The position numbers and the translations under genes are program-made. Under the pieces are notes generated by a model. That model made no database searches, was not told the DNA's origin, and worked only from the letters and a program-made list of their open reading frames with translations. This document shows positions 25,420-36,710 of a stretch of DNA of 64,000 bases, piece by piece. Origin of the DNA: Chersky-840 sp963811775 (GTDB lineage Bacteria; Actinomycetota; Acidimicrobiia; Acidimicrobiales; UBA8190); assembly GCA_963811775.1 (NCBI GenBank), contig CAWESO010000001.1, forward strand, positions 372,001 to 436,000. The letters are read 5' to 3'. Position 1 is the stretch's first letter; the number at the start of each line of letters is the position of its first letter.

Positions 25420-27036
25420 GTGAGCGCTTGGAACTTCGCCGACGTGTGGGAGGCGGTGGCCGAAACCGTGCCCGACGGGCTCTGTGCCATCCACGGGGAC
25501 CGGCGGGTCACCTGGGCCGACACCGACCGGCGCGCCAACGGCGTGGCGGCATTCCTCCTCGGGATCGGGGTCGCGCACCAGGACAAGGTGGCGCATTACC
25601 TCTACAACTGCCCCGAGTACATGGAGTCGACCTTCGCCATCTTGAAGATCGGCCTCGTGCCCGTGAACACCAATTACCGCTACACCGACGACGAGCTCGT
25701 CTACCTGTGGGACAACGCCGACGCGGTGGCGGTCATCTTCCACGGCACCTTCTCGGCACGCATCGCCGGGCTCCGCACACGCGTGCCGCGCGTCCGGGCG
25801 TGGCTGTGGGTCGACGACGGCTCCGACGCCTGCCCGGAGTGGGCCACCCCCTACGAGGACGCGGCGGGCACCGACACCGGGCGCGCCGAGGCGCCGTGGG
25901 GGCGCAGCGGTGACGACCTCTACTTCCTCTACACGGGCGGGACGACCGGGATGCCCAAGGGCGTGATGTGGCGCCAGGACGACCTCTTCGCCAAGCTCAA
26001 CGCCGGCAACCTCCTGCGCGTGCCCGAGCACGGGGGCCTTGACGGTGTGCGCAAGACCCTCGTCGGCCCCGGGCCCCTCCACCTCCCCGCCTGCCCGCTC
26101 ATGCACGGCACGGGCGGCTTCACCGCCATGGCGGCGATGACCGTGGGCGGGTGCGTCGTCACCCTCACCAACCGCCACTTCGACCCCGTCGAGCTCCTCG
26201 ACACCATCGACGCCGACAACGTCAACACCGTGGCGATCGTGGGCGACGCCTTCGCCAAGCCCATACTCCGCACCCTCGACGAGCACCCAGGGCGGTGGCG
26301 CCTGTCGACGTTGCTCGCCTTCGTGTCCTCGGGCGTGATGTGGAGCGAGGAGACCAAGCGGGGCCTGCTCGCCCATCACCCCACCCTGATGCTCATCGAC
26401 GCCTTCTCGTCGTCCGAGGCCCTGGGCATGGGCACCTCGGTGTCGAGCGGTACCGCGGCGGAGCACACGGCGCACTTCACCTTGAGCCCCGATGTGCGCG
26501 TCCTCGACCCCGAGTCGGACAAGGACGTGACGCCGGGCTCGGGCGAGGCGGGCGTCCTCGCCCTGGGGGGCCGCAACCCCCTCGGCTACTACAAGGACCC
26601 TGACAAGTCGGCGGCCACGTTCAGGGAGATCGACGGGATCCGCTACTCGGTCCCCGGTGACTACGCCACGGTGGACGCGGACGGCGCCATCAACCTGCTC
26701 GGCCGGGGCTCGGTGGTCATCAACACCGGGGGGGAGAAGGTCTTTCCCGAAGAGGTGGAAGAGGTCCTGAAGGTCCATCCCGCTGTGGCCGACGCGGTGG
26801 CGGTGGGGATCCCCGACGAGCGCTTCGGACAAGCGGTGGCGGCCGCCGTCGAGCTGCGCCTCGGCGCCACGGTCACCGAGAAGGAGCTCGTCGAGCACGT
26901 GCGCGCCCACCTGGCCGCGTTCAAGGCGCCGCGACACGTGCATTTCGTGGAGAGCATCGGGCGGTCCCCCGCGGGCAAGGTCGACTACGCCCGGATCCGG
27001 GCCGAGACCACCGAGTGGGCCGCGGCCGCGACCTGA
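25420..27036 (+). CDS. acyl-CoA synthetase (AMP-dependent ligase)
   Basis: 538 residues. The AMP-binding P-loop YFLYTGGTTGMPKGVMW (about 168-184), A5-like DAFSSSEALGMG (about 327-338), the YSVPGDYATVDADGAINLLGRG hinge region and the C-terminal Lys motif RSPAGKVDYARI (about 515-526) are all present. It activates a carboxylic acid as acyl-AMP and transfers it to CoA in the cytoplasm. The sequence is of the FadD/cyclohexanecarboxylate-CoA ligase type seen in actinobacterial lipid and steroid catabolism; the substrate cannot be read from motifs. GTG 25420 is set by the TAGGCT hexamer 7 nt upstream. It overlaps the next gene by 22 bp. Confidence 0.9.
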   Translation: MSAWNFADVWEAVAETVPDGLCAIHGDRRVTWADTDRRANGVAAFLLGIGVAHQDKVAHYLYNCPEYMESTFAILKIGLVPVNTNYRYTDDELVYLWDNADAVAVIFHGTFSARIAGLRTRVPRVRAWLWVDDGSDACPEWATPYEDAAGTDTGRAEAPWGRSGDDLYFLYTGGTTGMPKGVMWRQDDLFAKLNAGNLLRVPEHGGLDGVRKTLVGPGPLHLPACPLMHGTGGFTAMAAMTVGGCVVTLTNRHFDPVELLDTIDADNVNTVAIVGDAFAKPILRTLDEHPGRWRLSTLLAFVSSGVMWSEETKRGLLAHHPTLMLIDAFSSSEALGMGTSVSSGTAAEHTAHFTLSPDVRVLDPESDKDVTPGSGEAGVLALGGRNPLGYYKDPDKSAATFREIDGIRYSVPGDYATVDADGAINLLGRGSVVINTGGEKVFPEEVEEVLKVHPAVADAVAVGIPDERFGQAVAAAVELRLGATVTEKELVEHVRAHLAAFKAPRHVHFVESIGRSPAGKVDYARIRAETTEWAAAAT

Positions 27037-27989
27037 CGGCCTCCCCCCCGCCGGCGTCGCGTCCGCTCGATGCCGTGGCGCACTGGCCGGTGCAGTCGGC
27101 CGCGGCCGGCGTCCTGCGCGTGCGGACCGGAGCGACCGCGACCGGCACGCCCGGGACCGGCGCCCCCGCGACCGTCGAGCTGAGCGGCGACGTCGACGCG
27201 CCGTACGCGTGGGCGTCGGTGACCAAGGTGTTGGTGGCCCTGGCCGTGCTGGTGGCGAGCGAGGAGGGCACGCTCGGCCTCGACGACCCGGCCGGGCCCC
27301 CGGGGGCGACGGTGCGCCACCTCCTCGCCCATGCCTCGGGGCTTGGGCCCGACGCCGACGAGCCCATCACCGCCCCCGGCCGGCGGCGCATCTACTCGAA
27401 CGTCGGCTACGAGGTCCTGGCCCGGACCCTGGCGGCGCGAGCGGGCATGGCCTTCTCCGACTACCTGCACGCCGGCGTCGTCGTCCCCCTGGGCATGACC
27501 GGGACCGATCTCCCCCCGGGGGCGTCACCGGCCTCGGGGGCGCGCGGGCCCGTGCGCGACCTCCTCGCCCTGGCCGGCGAGCTCCTGGCGCCTCGCCTGG
27601 TGGCCCCGACCACGATGGCCGCCGCCACCACCGTCGCCTTCGGGGGGCTCGCGGGGGTGCTGCCCGGGTTCGGGCGCTATGACCCCTGTGACTGGGGACT
27701 GGGCGTCGAGGTGCGGGGATCCAAGGCCCCGCACTGGACGGGCACGCGCAACTCCCCCGCCACCTTCGGCCACTTCGGGCAGTCGGGCGGCTTCGTGTGG
27801 GTCGACCCCGACGCCGGGCTGGCCCTGGCGTGTCTGAGCGACCGGGACTTCGGCCCGTGGGCCCGCGCCGCCTGGCCGGCGCTGTCCGACACCGTGGTGG
27901 ACCGGTGGGGCGGGCTCGACCCCGGCCCCGGCCCCGGCCCCGGCCCCGGCCCCGGCCCCGGCCCCGGCCCCGGTGTGAGCGTGGCCTAG
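27015..27989 (+). CDS. serine hydrolase, beta-lactamase class C fold
   Basis: 324 residues. Active-site SxxK motif SVTK (about 68-71), YSN motif YSNVGYEVLA (about 126-135) and an HFGQSGGF (H-x-G-type) motif near residue 255 place it with class C beta-lactamases/esterases/D-Ala-D-Ala peptidases. No signal peptide, so cytoplasmic esterase-like activity is more likely than penicillin binding. The C-terminus is a pure Gly-Pro repeat (about 18 residues) coded by a hexanucleotide repeat. Start GTG 27015 lies inside the end of the acyl-CoA synthetase gene; a later GTG is possible. Likely cotranscribed with the synthetase. Confidence 0.8.
   Translation: MGRGRDLTASPPPASRPLDAVAHWPVQSAAAGVLRVRTGATATGTPGTGAPATVELSGDVDAPYAWASVTKVLVALAVLVASEEGTLGLDDPAGPPGATVRHLLAHASGLGPDADEPITAPGRRRIYSNVGYEVLARTLAARAGMAFSDYLHAGVVVPLGMTGTDLPPGASPASGARGPVRDLLALAGELLAPRLVAPTTMAAATTVAFGGLAGVLPGFGRYDPCDWGLGVEVRGSKAPHWTGTRNSPATFGHFGQSGGFVWVDPDAGLALACLSDRDFGPWARAAWPALSDTVVDRWGGLDPGPGPGPGPGPGPGPGPGVSVA
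27921..27973. repeat. hexanucleotide tandem repeat (CCCGGC, about 8.8 copies)
   Basis: Perfect 6-bp repeat coding the Gly-Pro tail of the serine hydrolase. Copy-number changes would keep frame. Confidence 0.9.
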
Positions 27990-27992
27990 GCT
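27987..27992 (+). promoter_or_regulatory. -10 hexamer for leaderless sugar nucleotidyltransferase
   Basis: TAGGCT, 8 nt before GTG 28001. Its first three bases are the stop codon of the preceding serine hydrolase. Confidence 0.55.
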
Positions 27993-28000
27993 CCCGCAGC

Positions 28001-28744
28001 GTGAAGGGCGTGATCCTGGCGGGAGGCAGCGGGACCCGGCTGCACCCGCTCACCCGCATCACGAACAAGCACCTCCTCCCCATCTACGACCGGCCCATGA
28101 TCAGCTACGCCATCGAGGCGCTGGTGCTGGCCGGGATCAACGAGATGATGCTCGTGACCGGGGGCACCCACGCCGGCGAATTCCTGCGCCTGCTGGGCAA
28201 CGGCCACGAGCACGGCATCGACCGGCTCTGCTACGCCTATCAGGACCGCCCCGGGGGGATCGCCGAGGCGCTCGGTCTGGCCGAGCGGTTCGTGGGCGGC
28301 GACTCGGTGCTCGTCATGCTCGGGGACAACATCGTCGAATCCACGTTCCGGCCCACCGTCGAGCACTTCGCCGCGCAGGGCGGCGGGGCGCGCATCGTCC
28401 TCACCGAGGCCGACGACCCCGCCCACCTGCGCCACCTGGGCGTGCCCGCGTTCGACGCCGAGCGCCGCATCACCCACATCGTGGAGAAGCCCGAGGACCC
28501 CCCGAGCAACTACGCCGTCACCGGCATCTACTGCTACGACCCGTCGGTGTTCGAAGTGATCGGCACCCTCGAGCCGTCGGGGCGCGGTGAGCTCGAGATC
28601 ACCGACGTCAACAACTACTTCGTGGACCAGCGCACCATGGCCTACGACATCCTCGAGGGCTTCTGGGGTGACGCCGGGGAGTCGATCGACGCGTACTACG
28701 CCGTCAACGACTTCGTGCGCGAGAACGGCGCCAACAAGGGCTGA
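28001..28744 (+). CDS. glucose-1-phosphate thymidylyltransferase-like sugar nucleotidyltransferase
   Basis: 247 residues. The nucleotidyltransferase signature GVILAGGSGTRLHPLTRITNKHLLPIYDRPM spans 3-33; VMLGDNIVES (metal/nucleotide Asp), ITHIVEKPEDPPSNYAVTGIYCYD and RGELEITDVNNYFV follow. These match RmlA/short RmlA-like enzymes that make dTDP-glucose (or a similar NDP-hexose), the first step towards dTDP-rhamnose. It is shorter than E. coli RmlA (about 290) and lacks its C-terminal helices. No rmlBCD gene is nearby. It converges on ftsX with only 10 bp between stops. Confidence 0.85.
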   Translation: MKGVILAGGSGTRLHPLTRITNKHLLPIYDRPMISYAIEALVLAGINEMMLVTGGTHAGEFLRLLGNGHEHGIDRLCYAYQDRPGGIAEALGLAERFVGGDSVLVMLGDNIVESTFRPTVEHFAAQGGGARIVLTEADDPAHLRHLGVPAFDAERRITHIVEKPEDPPSNYAVTGIYCYDPSVFEVIGTLEPSGRGELEITDVNNYFVDQRTMAYDILEGFWGDAGESIDAYYAVNDFVRENGANKG

Positions 28745-28754
28745 GCGCGGGCCC

Positions 28755-29636
28755 TCAGGCGTCGAGGAAGCGGCGGATCCCGAGGTACGAGCCCAGGGAC
28801 CCGATCACGACGCCGATGAGCACCACCAGCAGGCTGGTCACGATGACCTCGCCCGTCGGCATCTGCATCTGGTACCAGATGTTCCCCGTCTTGGTGTTGG
28901 AGAAGCTGTCGAGCAGGAAGTGCAGCGAGAACACCGTGAGCGACGCGAACAGCGCGCCGAAGAGGCCCTGGGCCACGCCCTCGAACATGAACGGGACGCG
29001 GATGAACCAGTTGGTGGCCCCCACCAGCTTCATGACCGACACCTCCCGCCGGCGGGCGAAGATGGCCAGTCGGATGGTGTTGATGATCAGCACCGACGCC
29101 GACAGCAGCAGGATCACGGCCAGGACGAAGAAGACCACCTGCAGGATCCGGCTCACGGTCTGGATGTTGTGGATGGTCTTGGTGGGCACGGCGACGCTCT
29201 TCACGCCGGGGTACTTGCCGAACTGCCGGGCGATGGCCAGGGCCTCGTTGGGGTTGTCGAGCTGGATGCGTAGCGAGGCGGGCATGGTGCCCACCGTCAG
29301 CACCTGGTACTCGGGCGGGGTGAGGAGGTGCTTGGCCTCGTTGAGGTCATAGGCCTGGGAGCGGTAGGTGGTCGAGCGGACATAGGGCAGCTGGTGGACC
29401 TGCTGCTCCACCGAGTCGCGCTGCTCGGTGGGGAGGTTGGGGTTGAGCCACACGATGGCGTCGACGCCGTGCGCCCACTGCGTGGTGGCGTGGGCCACGC
29501 CCTGGCGCAACAGGAGCGACGCCCCCACGAGCGACAACGACACCCCCACGGTGAGCACCGCCGCGATGGTCATCAGCCGGTTGCGCCATAGGTTCGACGC
29601 CGTCTCGCGCGCCACGTAGTCGAGGGAGACCGGCAT
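28755..29636 (-). CDS. ftsX: cell division protein FtsX
   Basis: 293 residues. Topology fits FtsX: TM1 around 22-44 (MTIAAVLTVGVSLSLVGASLLL), an extracytoplasmic loop (about 45-165) and three C-terminal TM segments around 170-195, 220-242 and 262-285, with the conserved ARRREVSVMKLVGATNWFIRVPFMFEG cytoplasmic loop. With FtsE it forms an ABC-type complex that activates cell-wall hydrolases (RipC-type in actinobacteria) at the septum. It starts one base after the ftsE stop. smpB, which often follows, is not present. Confidence 0.93.
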   Translation of the reverse strand: MPVSLDYVARETASNLWRNRLMTIAAVLTVGVSLSLVGASLLLRQGVAHATTQWAHGVDAIVWLNPNLPTEQRDSVEQQVHQLPYVRSTTYRSQAYDLNEAKHLLTPPEYQVLTVGTMPASLRIQLDNPNEALAIARQFGKYPGVKSVAVPTKTIHNIQTVSRILQVVFFVLAVILLLSASVLIINTIRLAIFARRREVSVMKLVGATNWFIRVPFMFEGVAQGLFGALFASLTVFSLHFLLDSFSNTKTGNIWYQMQMPTGEVIVTSLLVVLIGVVIGSLGSYLGIRRFLDA

Positions 29637-29637
29637 C

Positions 29638-30348
29638 TCAGTTCACCCCTCGTGTCAGACCGTCGGGAGCCATGCCGTAGACGCCGCGCGCCTGGTCGCG
29701 CACGAGGGTGCCGTGGTCGAGCTCGATGACCCGGCGGCGCATCTGGTCGACGATGCCGGCGTCGTGGGTGGCGACCACCACGGTGGTGCCGGTGCGGTTG
29801 ATGCGGTCGAGCAGCCGCATGATCCCCTGGCTGGTGGCGGGGTCGAGGTTTCCGGTGGGCTCGTCGGCGAGGACCACGAGGGGCCGGTTCACGAAGGCCC
29901 GGGCCACCGCCACGCGCTGCTGCTCCCCGCCCGAGAGCTCGCCGGGGAGGCTCTCGTGCTTCTTCGACAGGCCGACGAGGTCGAGGACCTGCGGGACCTG
30001 CTGGGCGATCACGTGCTTGGGCCGACCGATCACCTCGAGCGCGAACGCCACGTTCTCGAACACGGTCTTGTTGGGCAGGAGCCGGAAGTCCTGGAAGACG
30101 CACCCGATGTTGCGCCGGAGGTAGGGGATCCGCCACTGGGTGAGTTGGCAGATGTCGCGACCCGCCACCCAGATGCGGCCGTCACCGGGGTCCTCCTCGC
30201 GCAGGAGGAGGCGGATGAACGTCGTCTTGCCCGAGCCCGAGGGACCGACGAGGAAGACGAATTCCCCCTTGTCGATGTCGATCGACACGTCGCGCAGCGC
30301 TATGGAGCCGCTCTTGTATGTCTTGGTGACGTTCTCGAATCGGATCAT
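29638..30348 (-). CDS. ftsE: cell division ATP-binding protein FtsE
   Basis: 236-residue ABC ATPase, standard length. MIRFENVTKTYKSG N-terminus, Walker A GPSGSGKTTFIRLLL (about 35-49), Q-loop VFQDFRLLPNKTVFENVAFAL, signature ELSGGEQQRVAVARA (about 137-151), Walker B PLVVLADEPTGNLD and the H-switch VVATHD. ATG 30348 is the family start; the frame is open upstream without homology. It pairs with ftsX downstream and lies 116 bp after prfB, the usual actinobacterial order. Confidence 0.95.
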   Translation of the reverse strand: MIRFENVTKTYKSGSIALRDVSIDIDKGEFVFLVGPSGSGKTTFIRLLLREEDPGDGRIWVAGRDICQLTQWRIPYLRRNIGCVFQDFRLLPNKTVFENVAFALEVIGRPKHVIAQQVPQVLDLVGLSKKHESLPGELSGGEQQRVAVARAFVNRPLVVLADEPTGNLDPATSQGIMRLLDRINRTGTTVVVATHDAGIVDQMRRRVIELDHGTLVRDQARGVYGMAPDGLTRGVN

Positions 30349-30464
30349 CGAGTAGCAAGTCCTCGGCGGCATGCCCCAACCGCCATAGGCCGTTGTGGCA
30401 CATGAGGGCAACGTGACACTACCAGCCCGGGTTCACGCGATACAGGAGGCGGCATCGTCGGTGC

Positions 30465-31588
30465 TCAGCCGCCCACGGGGCGCCGTCGGCGCAGCTCGGC
30501 CTCGATGAAGGCGTCGATGTCGCCGTCGAGCACGGCGTCGACGTTGCCGGTCTCATACTCGGTGCGCAGGTCCTTCACCATCTGGTACGGGGCCATGACG
30601 TAGGAGCGGATCTGGCTCCCCCACGCCACATCGGCCTTCGGCCCCGACAGGGAGTCGAGCTCCGAGCGGCGCTCGGCGCGCTGCACGTCGAGGAGCTTCG
30701 CCGCGAGGATCTGCATGGCGCGCGCCTTGTTCTGGTGCTGGCTGCGCTCGTTCTGGCACGACACCACGATGCCGGTGGGCAGGTGGGTGAGGCGAACGGC
30801 CGAGTCGGTCTTGTTGACGTGCTGGCCGCCCGCCCCCGAGGAGCGGTAGGTGTCGATGCGCAGGTCCTTGTCGTCGATGGCGATCTCGGTGCCGGCGTCG
30901 TCGAGGAAGGGGATGACGTCGACCGAGGCGAAGCTCGTCTGCCGGCGGTGCTGGGAGTCGAACGGCGACATGCGCACGAGCCGGTGCACGCCGCGCTCGG
31001 CCGACAACAGCCCGTAGGCGAAGCGGCCCTTCACGATGAACGTCGCCGACAGCAGGCCGGCCTCCTGGCCTTCGGTGACCTCGTCGACCTCGAAGGCGAA
31101 ACCCCGGCGCTCGGCCCAGCGCAGGTACATGCGCAGCAGCATCTCGCACCAGTCCTGGGCGTCGGTCCCCCCCGTGCCGGCGTGCACCTCGGCGATGGCG
31201 TCGCGGTCGTCGTACTCGCCGAAGAACAGCGAGCGCAGCTCGAGGTCCGACAATTTCTTGGTCGAGGTCGTCGACGGCCTCGGTGACCTCGCCGCGGAAC
31301 GAGTCGTCGGACTCCTCGAGCATGAGGTCGTAGAGGGCCTCGGTGTCGGCCAGCGTGGCCGACAGGCCCTCGAGCATGGCCAGGTCGTCGTTCACCGAGC
31401 TGAATTCCGAGGTGACGCGCCGGGCCTGGTCGGGGTCGTCCCACAGGTCGGGGCGAGAGGCCTCGGTCTCGAGCTCCTGGCGCCGGGCCCGCAGCTGCTC
31501 CACCCCGAGGTAGCCCTCGGCCTCCTCGAGTCGTTTGCGGAGCGACGCCAGCTCGCCCCTGAGGTCGCGCTGTTCGCCCCCGGGCGGC

Positions 31589-31602
<14 letters not shown>
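30465..31602 (-). CDS. prfB: peptide chain release factor 2 (frameshifted)
   Basis: About 378 residues after removing one extra A from the AAA run near 31254-31256. Before the shift: a coiled-coil N-terminal domain (LRKRLEEAEGYLGVEQL, RPDLWDDPDQARRVTSEFS). After it: GGTDAQDWCEMLLRMYLRW, the SPF stop-codon recognition motif (RLVRMSPFDSQHRRQTSFAS), the catalytic GGQ motif (GAGGQHVNKTDSAVRLTH) and QNERSQHQNKARAMQIL. It terminates translation at UGA/UAA. The shift lies near codon 115, not near codon 26 where programmed prfB frameshifting occurs, so it looks like an error. ATG 31602 lies 14 bp inside the end of secA. Confidence 0.9.
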
Positions 31603-34374
<2,772 letters not shown>

Positions 34375-34383
34375 GACGCCGGG

Positions 34384-34389
34384 AGTCTA
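34384..34389 (-). promoter_or_regulatory. -10 hexamer for leaderless secA transcript
   Basis: TAGACT on the minus strand, 9 nt before ATG 34374. Confidence 0.5.
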
Positions 34390-34444
34390 CTGCCGGGGCA
34401 TCCCCGCCCAGCGGCCAGGGGGCGGCGGAGCGCCGCGCTCGCGC

Positions 34445-34777
34445 CTAGGGAAGTGCGTGGGACCGGCGGGGGTGCGAGCGCCCCACCAGCTTCCCCTTCA
34501 GGCGCTCGACCTGGTGCTCGAGCTTGTCCACGACCTTGTCCACGGCGACGGGGAGCTCTCCCCCGGCCGCCTTGGCCCGCAACGTGTGCCCGTGTCCGGT
34601 GAGGATGACCTCGCACACCTTGCGCTGCGACCCCGGGGCGGCCGGGTCCTCGGACAGGCGGACCTCCGCTCGTTCGAGCACCGGGGTCAACCGCCCCAGC
34701 TTGGCCACCTTCGCCTGCGCGAGCGCCCGGACCTCGTCGGGCGCGGTCTGCTTCCGACCGTTCACAGCGACATCCAC
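34445..34777 (-). CDS. hpf: ribosome hibernation factor HPF/RaiA-like, short form
   Basis: 110 residues. VDVAVNGRKQTAPDEVRALAQAKVAKLGRL and AEVRLSEDP followed by KVCEVILTGHGHTLRAKAAGGELPVAVDKVVDKLEHQVERLKGKL are the S30AE/HPF fold (beta-alpha-beta-beta-beta-alpha). It binds the 30S decoding region in stationary phase. The C-terminal dimerisation domain of long actinobacterial HPF is absent. GTG 34777 has a strong Shine-Dalgarno (AAGGAGGTG) and a 540-bp gene-free region before it. secA follows 70 bp downstream, a common hpf-secA neighbourhood. Confidence 0.88.
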   Translation of the reverse strand: MDVAVNGRKQTAPDEVRALAQAKVAKLGRLTPVLERAEVRLSEDPAAPGSQRKVCEVILTGHGHTLRAKAAGGELPVAVDKVVDKLEHQVERLKGKLVGRSHPRRSHALP

Positions 34778-34989
34778 CGCTGCACCTCCTTCAGGCCGGG
34801 GGTCGAGCGCTCGGCGCTCCCTTCCCCTCCGGCTGCGTGTTCGATGCTCGTGGATCGCGTCCGGCTGACCTGGTCTTTGTCCCCACACTCGCCTGCAGAG
34901 GAGGTGGCGGCCCGGTTGCCGGCGACGGGGCGGTGAACCCGCTCCGCCCGACGACACCCACGACGGCCTGCTTCGCTCCTTCTCCGCCC

Positions 34990-35008
34990 GGCACCGGGGA
35001 TCGGTGCC
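34990..35008. promoter_or_regulatory. perfect hairpin in the hpf leader region
   Basis: GGCACCG and CGGTGCC, 7-bp arms and a 5-nt loop, about 215 bp before the hpf start. May be part of a structured leader. Confidence 0.3.
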
Positions 35009-35297
35009 CCGACGGGCAGGACTTACCTCTAAGTCGCACCATGCTCAGCAACCATGAGTTGCCTTACGTGGGTCGTTTCGCCTGCGACTGGCTTCGACTT
35101 GCAACCACAGACCCGGACACGATCCACGACCCCAGCGTACGCCTGTGGGCCTCCGTTGTCCCGGGGCGCGACCCGTGCTCGTCCCCCCGTCGCCGGGATT
35201 GTGGGCGCGTTGCGGCCCGCCGCGCCCGGCCCCCGGCACCCCGTGCCGCCGGCACCGGTGCCCGCCGGGCGGGTCCGTGGGCGCGCGCCCGGTGCGT

Positions 35298-35314
35298 CCC
35301 GGCTCGGAGCCGGG
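35298..35314. terminator. terminator hairpin after ahcY
   Basis: CCCGGCT-CGG-AGCCGGG, perfect 7-bp arms starting 3 bp after the ahcY stop codon. Confidence 0.55.
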
Positions 35315-35317
35315 AGG

Positions 35318-36589
35318 TCAGGTCCCGGTCTGCCAGGAGCCGAGGTACTCCTCTTGCGCCGGGGTGAGGCGGTCGATGTCGACGCCCATCGTCTCGAGCT
35401 TGAGCCGGGCGATCTCGGCGTCGATGGTGCGCGGCACGTCGTAGACGCGCTTCTCGAGCGTGGTCGCGTTGGCCATGACCCACTCCGCCGCCAGCGCCTG
35501 GTTGGCGAAGCTCATGTCCATGACCGCAGCCGGGTGGCCCTCGGCGGCACTGAGGTTGACGAGCCGCCCCTCGGCGATGACGAGGACGTGCTTGCCCCGC
35601 ACCGAGAACTCCTCGACCATCGGGCGCACGTGACGCCGCTGGCCCTCGGCCATCTCGCCCAGGGCGACGAGGTCGATCTCGATGTCGAAGTGGCCCGAGT
35701 TCGCCACGATGGCACCGTCCTGCATCCGCTCGAAGTGCTCGGCCCGCAAGACGTCGCGGTTGCCCGTGACGGTGATGAAGATGTCGCCCTCCGCCGCGGC
35801 GACGTCCATGGGCTCGACCCGGAACCCGTCCATGACCGCCTCCAGGGCGCGCAGCGGGTCGATCTCGGTGACGATGACCTGGGCGCCGTGGCCCCGGGCC
35901 CGGCTGGCCACGCCCTTGCCGCAGTAGCCGTAGCCGGCCACGACGACGCGCTTGCCGGCGAACAGCACGTTGGTGGCACGGATGACGCCGTCGAGGGTGG
36001 ACTGCCCGGTGCCGTAGCGGTTGTCGAACATGTGCTTGGTGTCGGCGTCGTTGACGGCCACGATCGGGTACTTGAGGGCGCCCTCGGCCTCCATGGCGCG
36101 CAGGCGGATGACACCGGTGGTGGTCTCCTCGGTCCCGGCCAGGATCTCCGACACCTGGTTGGGGCGTGTGGAGTGGATGCGCGACACCAGGTCGCACCCA
36201 TCGTCCATGGTCATGGTGGGGTGGTGGTCGAGCAGCGCGTCGATGTGCGCGTAGTACAGCTCGGAGTTCTCGCCCTTGACCGCGAAGGTGGGGATGCCCT
36301 CGTCGCGCACGAGCGAGGCGGCCACGTCGTCCTGCGTCGACAGGGGGTTCGAGGCGCAGATCAGCACCTCCGCACCACCGGCCTTGAGCGTCCGCAGCAG
36401 GTTGGCGGTCTCGGTCGTGACGTGGAGGCATGCGGCCACCACCGCGCCCTCCAGCGGGCGCTCCTTGGCGAAGCGCTCCCGGATCGACGTCAGCACCGGC
36501 ATGTTGGCATCGGCCCAGGCGATGCGCTGGCGCCCCAGGTCGGCGAGGCCGAGGTCGGCGACGTCGTAATCAGTGGCGGGCGTGGGCAT
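35318..36589 (-). CDS. ahcY: S-adenosylhomocysteine hydrolase
   Basis: 423 residues. Substrate/active-site stretches HVTTETANLLRTL, DDGCDLVSRIH, EETTTGVIRLRAM, ALKYPIVAVNDADTKHMFDN and the NAD site VVVAGYGYCGKGVASRARG (around 210) are typical of AhcY, which splits S-adenosylhomocysteine into adenosine and homocysteine with bound NAD. The length fits the short form (archaeal/Thermotoga type), lacking the ~40-residue insert of mycobacterial SahH (about 495). ATG 36589 is preferred over ATG 36607 because AGAGGAG lies 7 nt upstream of the former. It is preceded by a tandem-repeat tract (36638-36710). Confidence 0.93.
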   Translation of the reverse strand: MPTPATDYDVADLGLADLGRQRIAWADANMPVLTSIRERFAKERPLEGAVVAACLHVTTETANLLRTLKAGGAEVLICASNPLSTQDDVAASLVRDEGIPTFAVKGENSELYYAHIDALLDHHPTMTMDDGCDLVSRIHSTRPNQVSEILAGTEETTTGVIRLRAMEAEGALKYPIVAVNDADTKHMFDNRYGTGQSTLDGVIRATNVLFAGKRVVVAGYGYCGKGVASRARGHGAQVIVTEIDPLRALEAVMDGFRVEPMDVAAAEGDIFITVTGNRDVLRAEHFERMQDGAIVANSGHFDIEIDLVALGEMAEGQRRHVRPMVEEFSVRGKHVLVIAEGRLVNLSAAEGHPAAVMDMSFANQALAAEWVMANATTLEKRVYDVPRTIDAEIARLKLETMGVDIDRLTPAQEEYLGSWQTGT

Positions 36590-36637
36590 GGTGCGCTCCT
36601 CTGTCATGACAGCTGTCGTGTCTGGGCTTGGTTGTCT

Positions 36638-36710
36638 GGATCTGGTTGCTGGGATCTGGTGACTGGGGATCTGGATTGCTGAAGATCTGGTTGCTGGGGA
36701 TCTGCGTGCC
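36638..36710 (-). repeat. degenerate tandem repeats in the ahcY upstream region
   Basis: About 4.5 copies of a 15-16 bp unit close to GGATCTGGTTGCTGGG (plus strand), at 36638, 36652, 36667, 36683 and partly 36698. It lies in the 156-bp gap between the SIS isomerase stop and the ahcY Shine-Dalgarno. The local base content is AT-richer than the surroundings. Confidence 0.8.

Larger units (their letters stand above)
34778..35317. other. 540-bp gene-free region upstream of hpf
   Basis: No credible gene on either strand. It holds the ahcY-side hairpin (35298-35314), a second hairpin (34990-35008) and an AT-richer stretch at about 35030-35130. It is the longest non-coding stretch in the window and probably contains the hpf promoter and a long leader. 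No riboswitch family could be recognised. Confidence 0.6.

Noticed and set aside
27015..27989. Antibiotic-resistance beta-lactamase
   Set aside because: SxxK/YxN motifs are shared with esterases; there is no signal peptide and the gene lies with an acyl-CoA synthetase.
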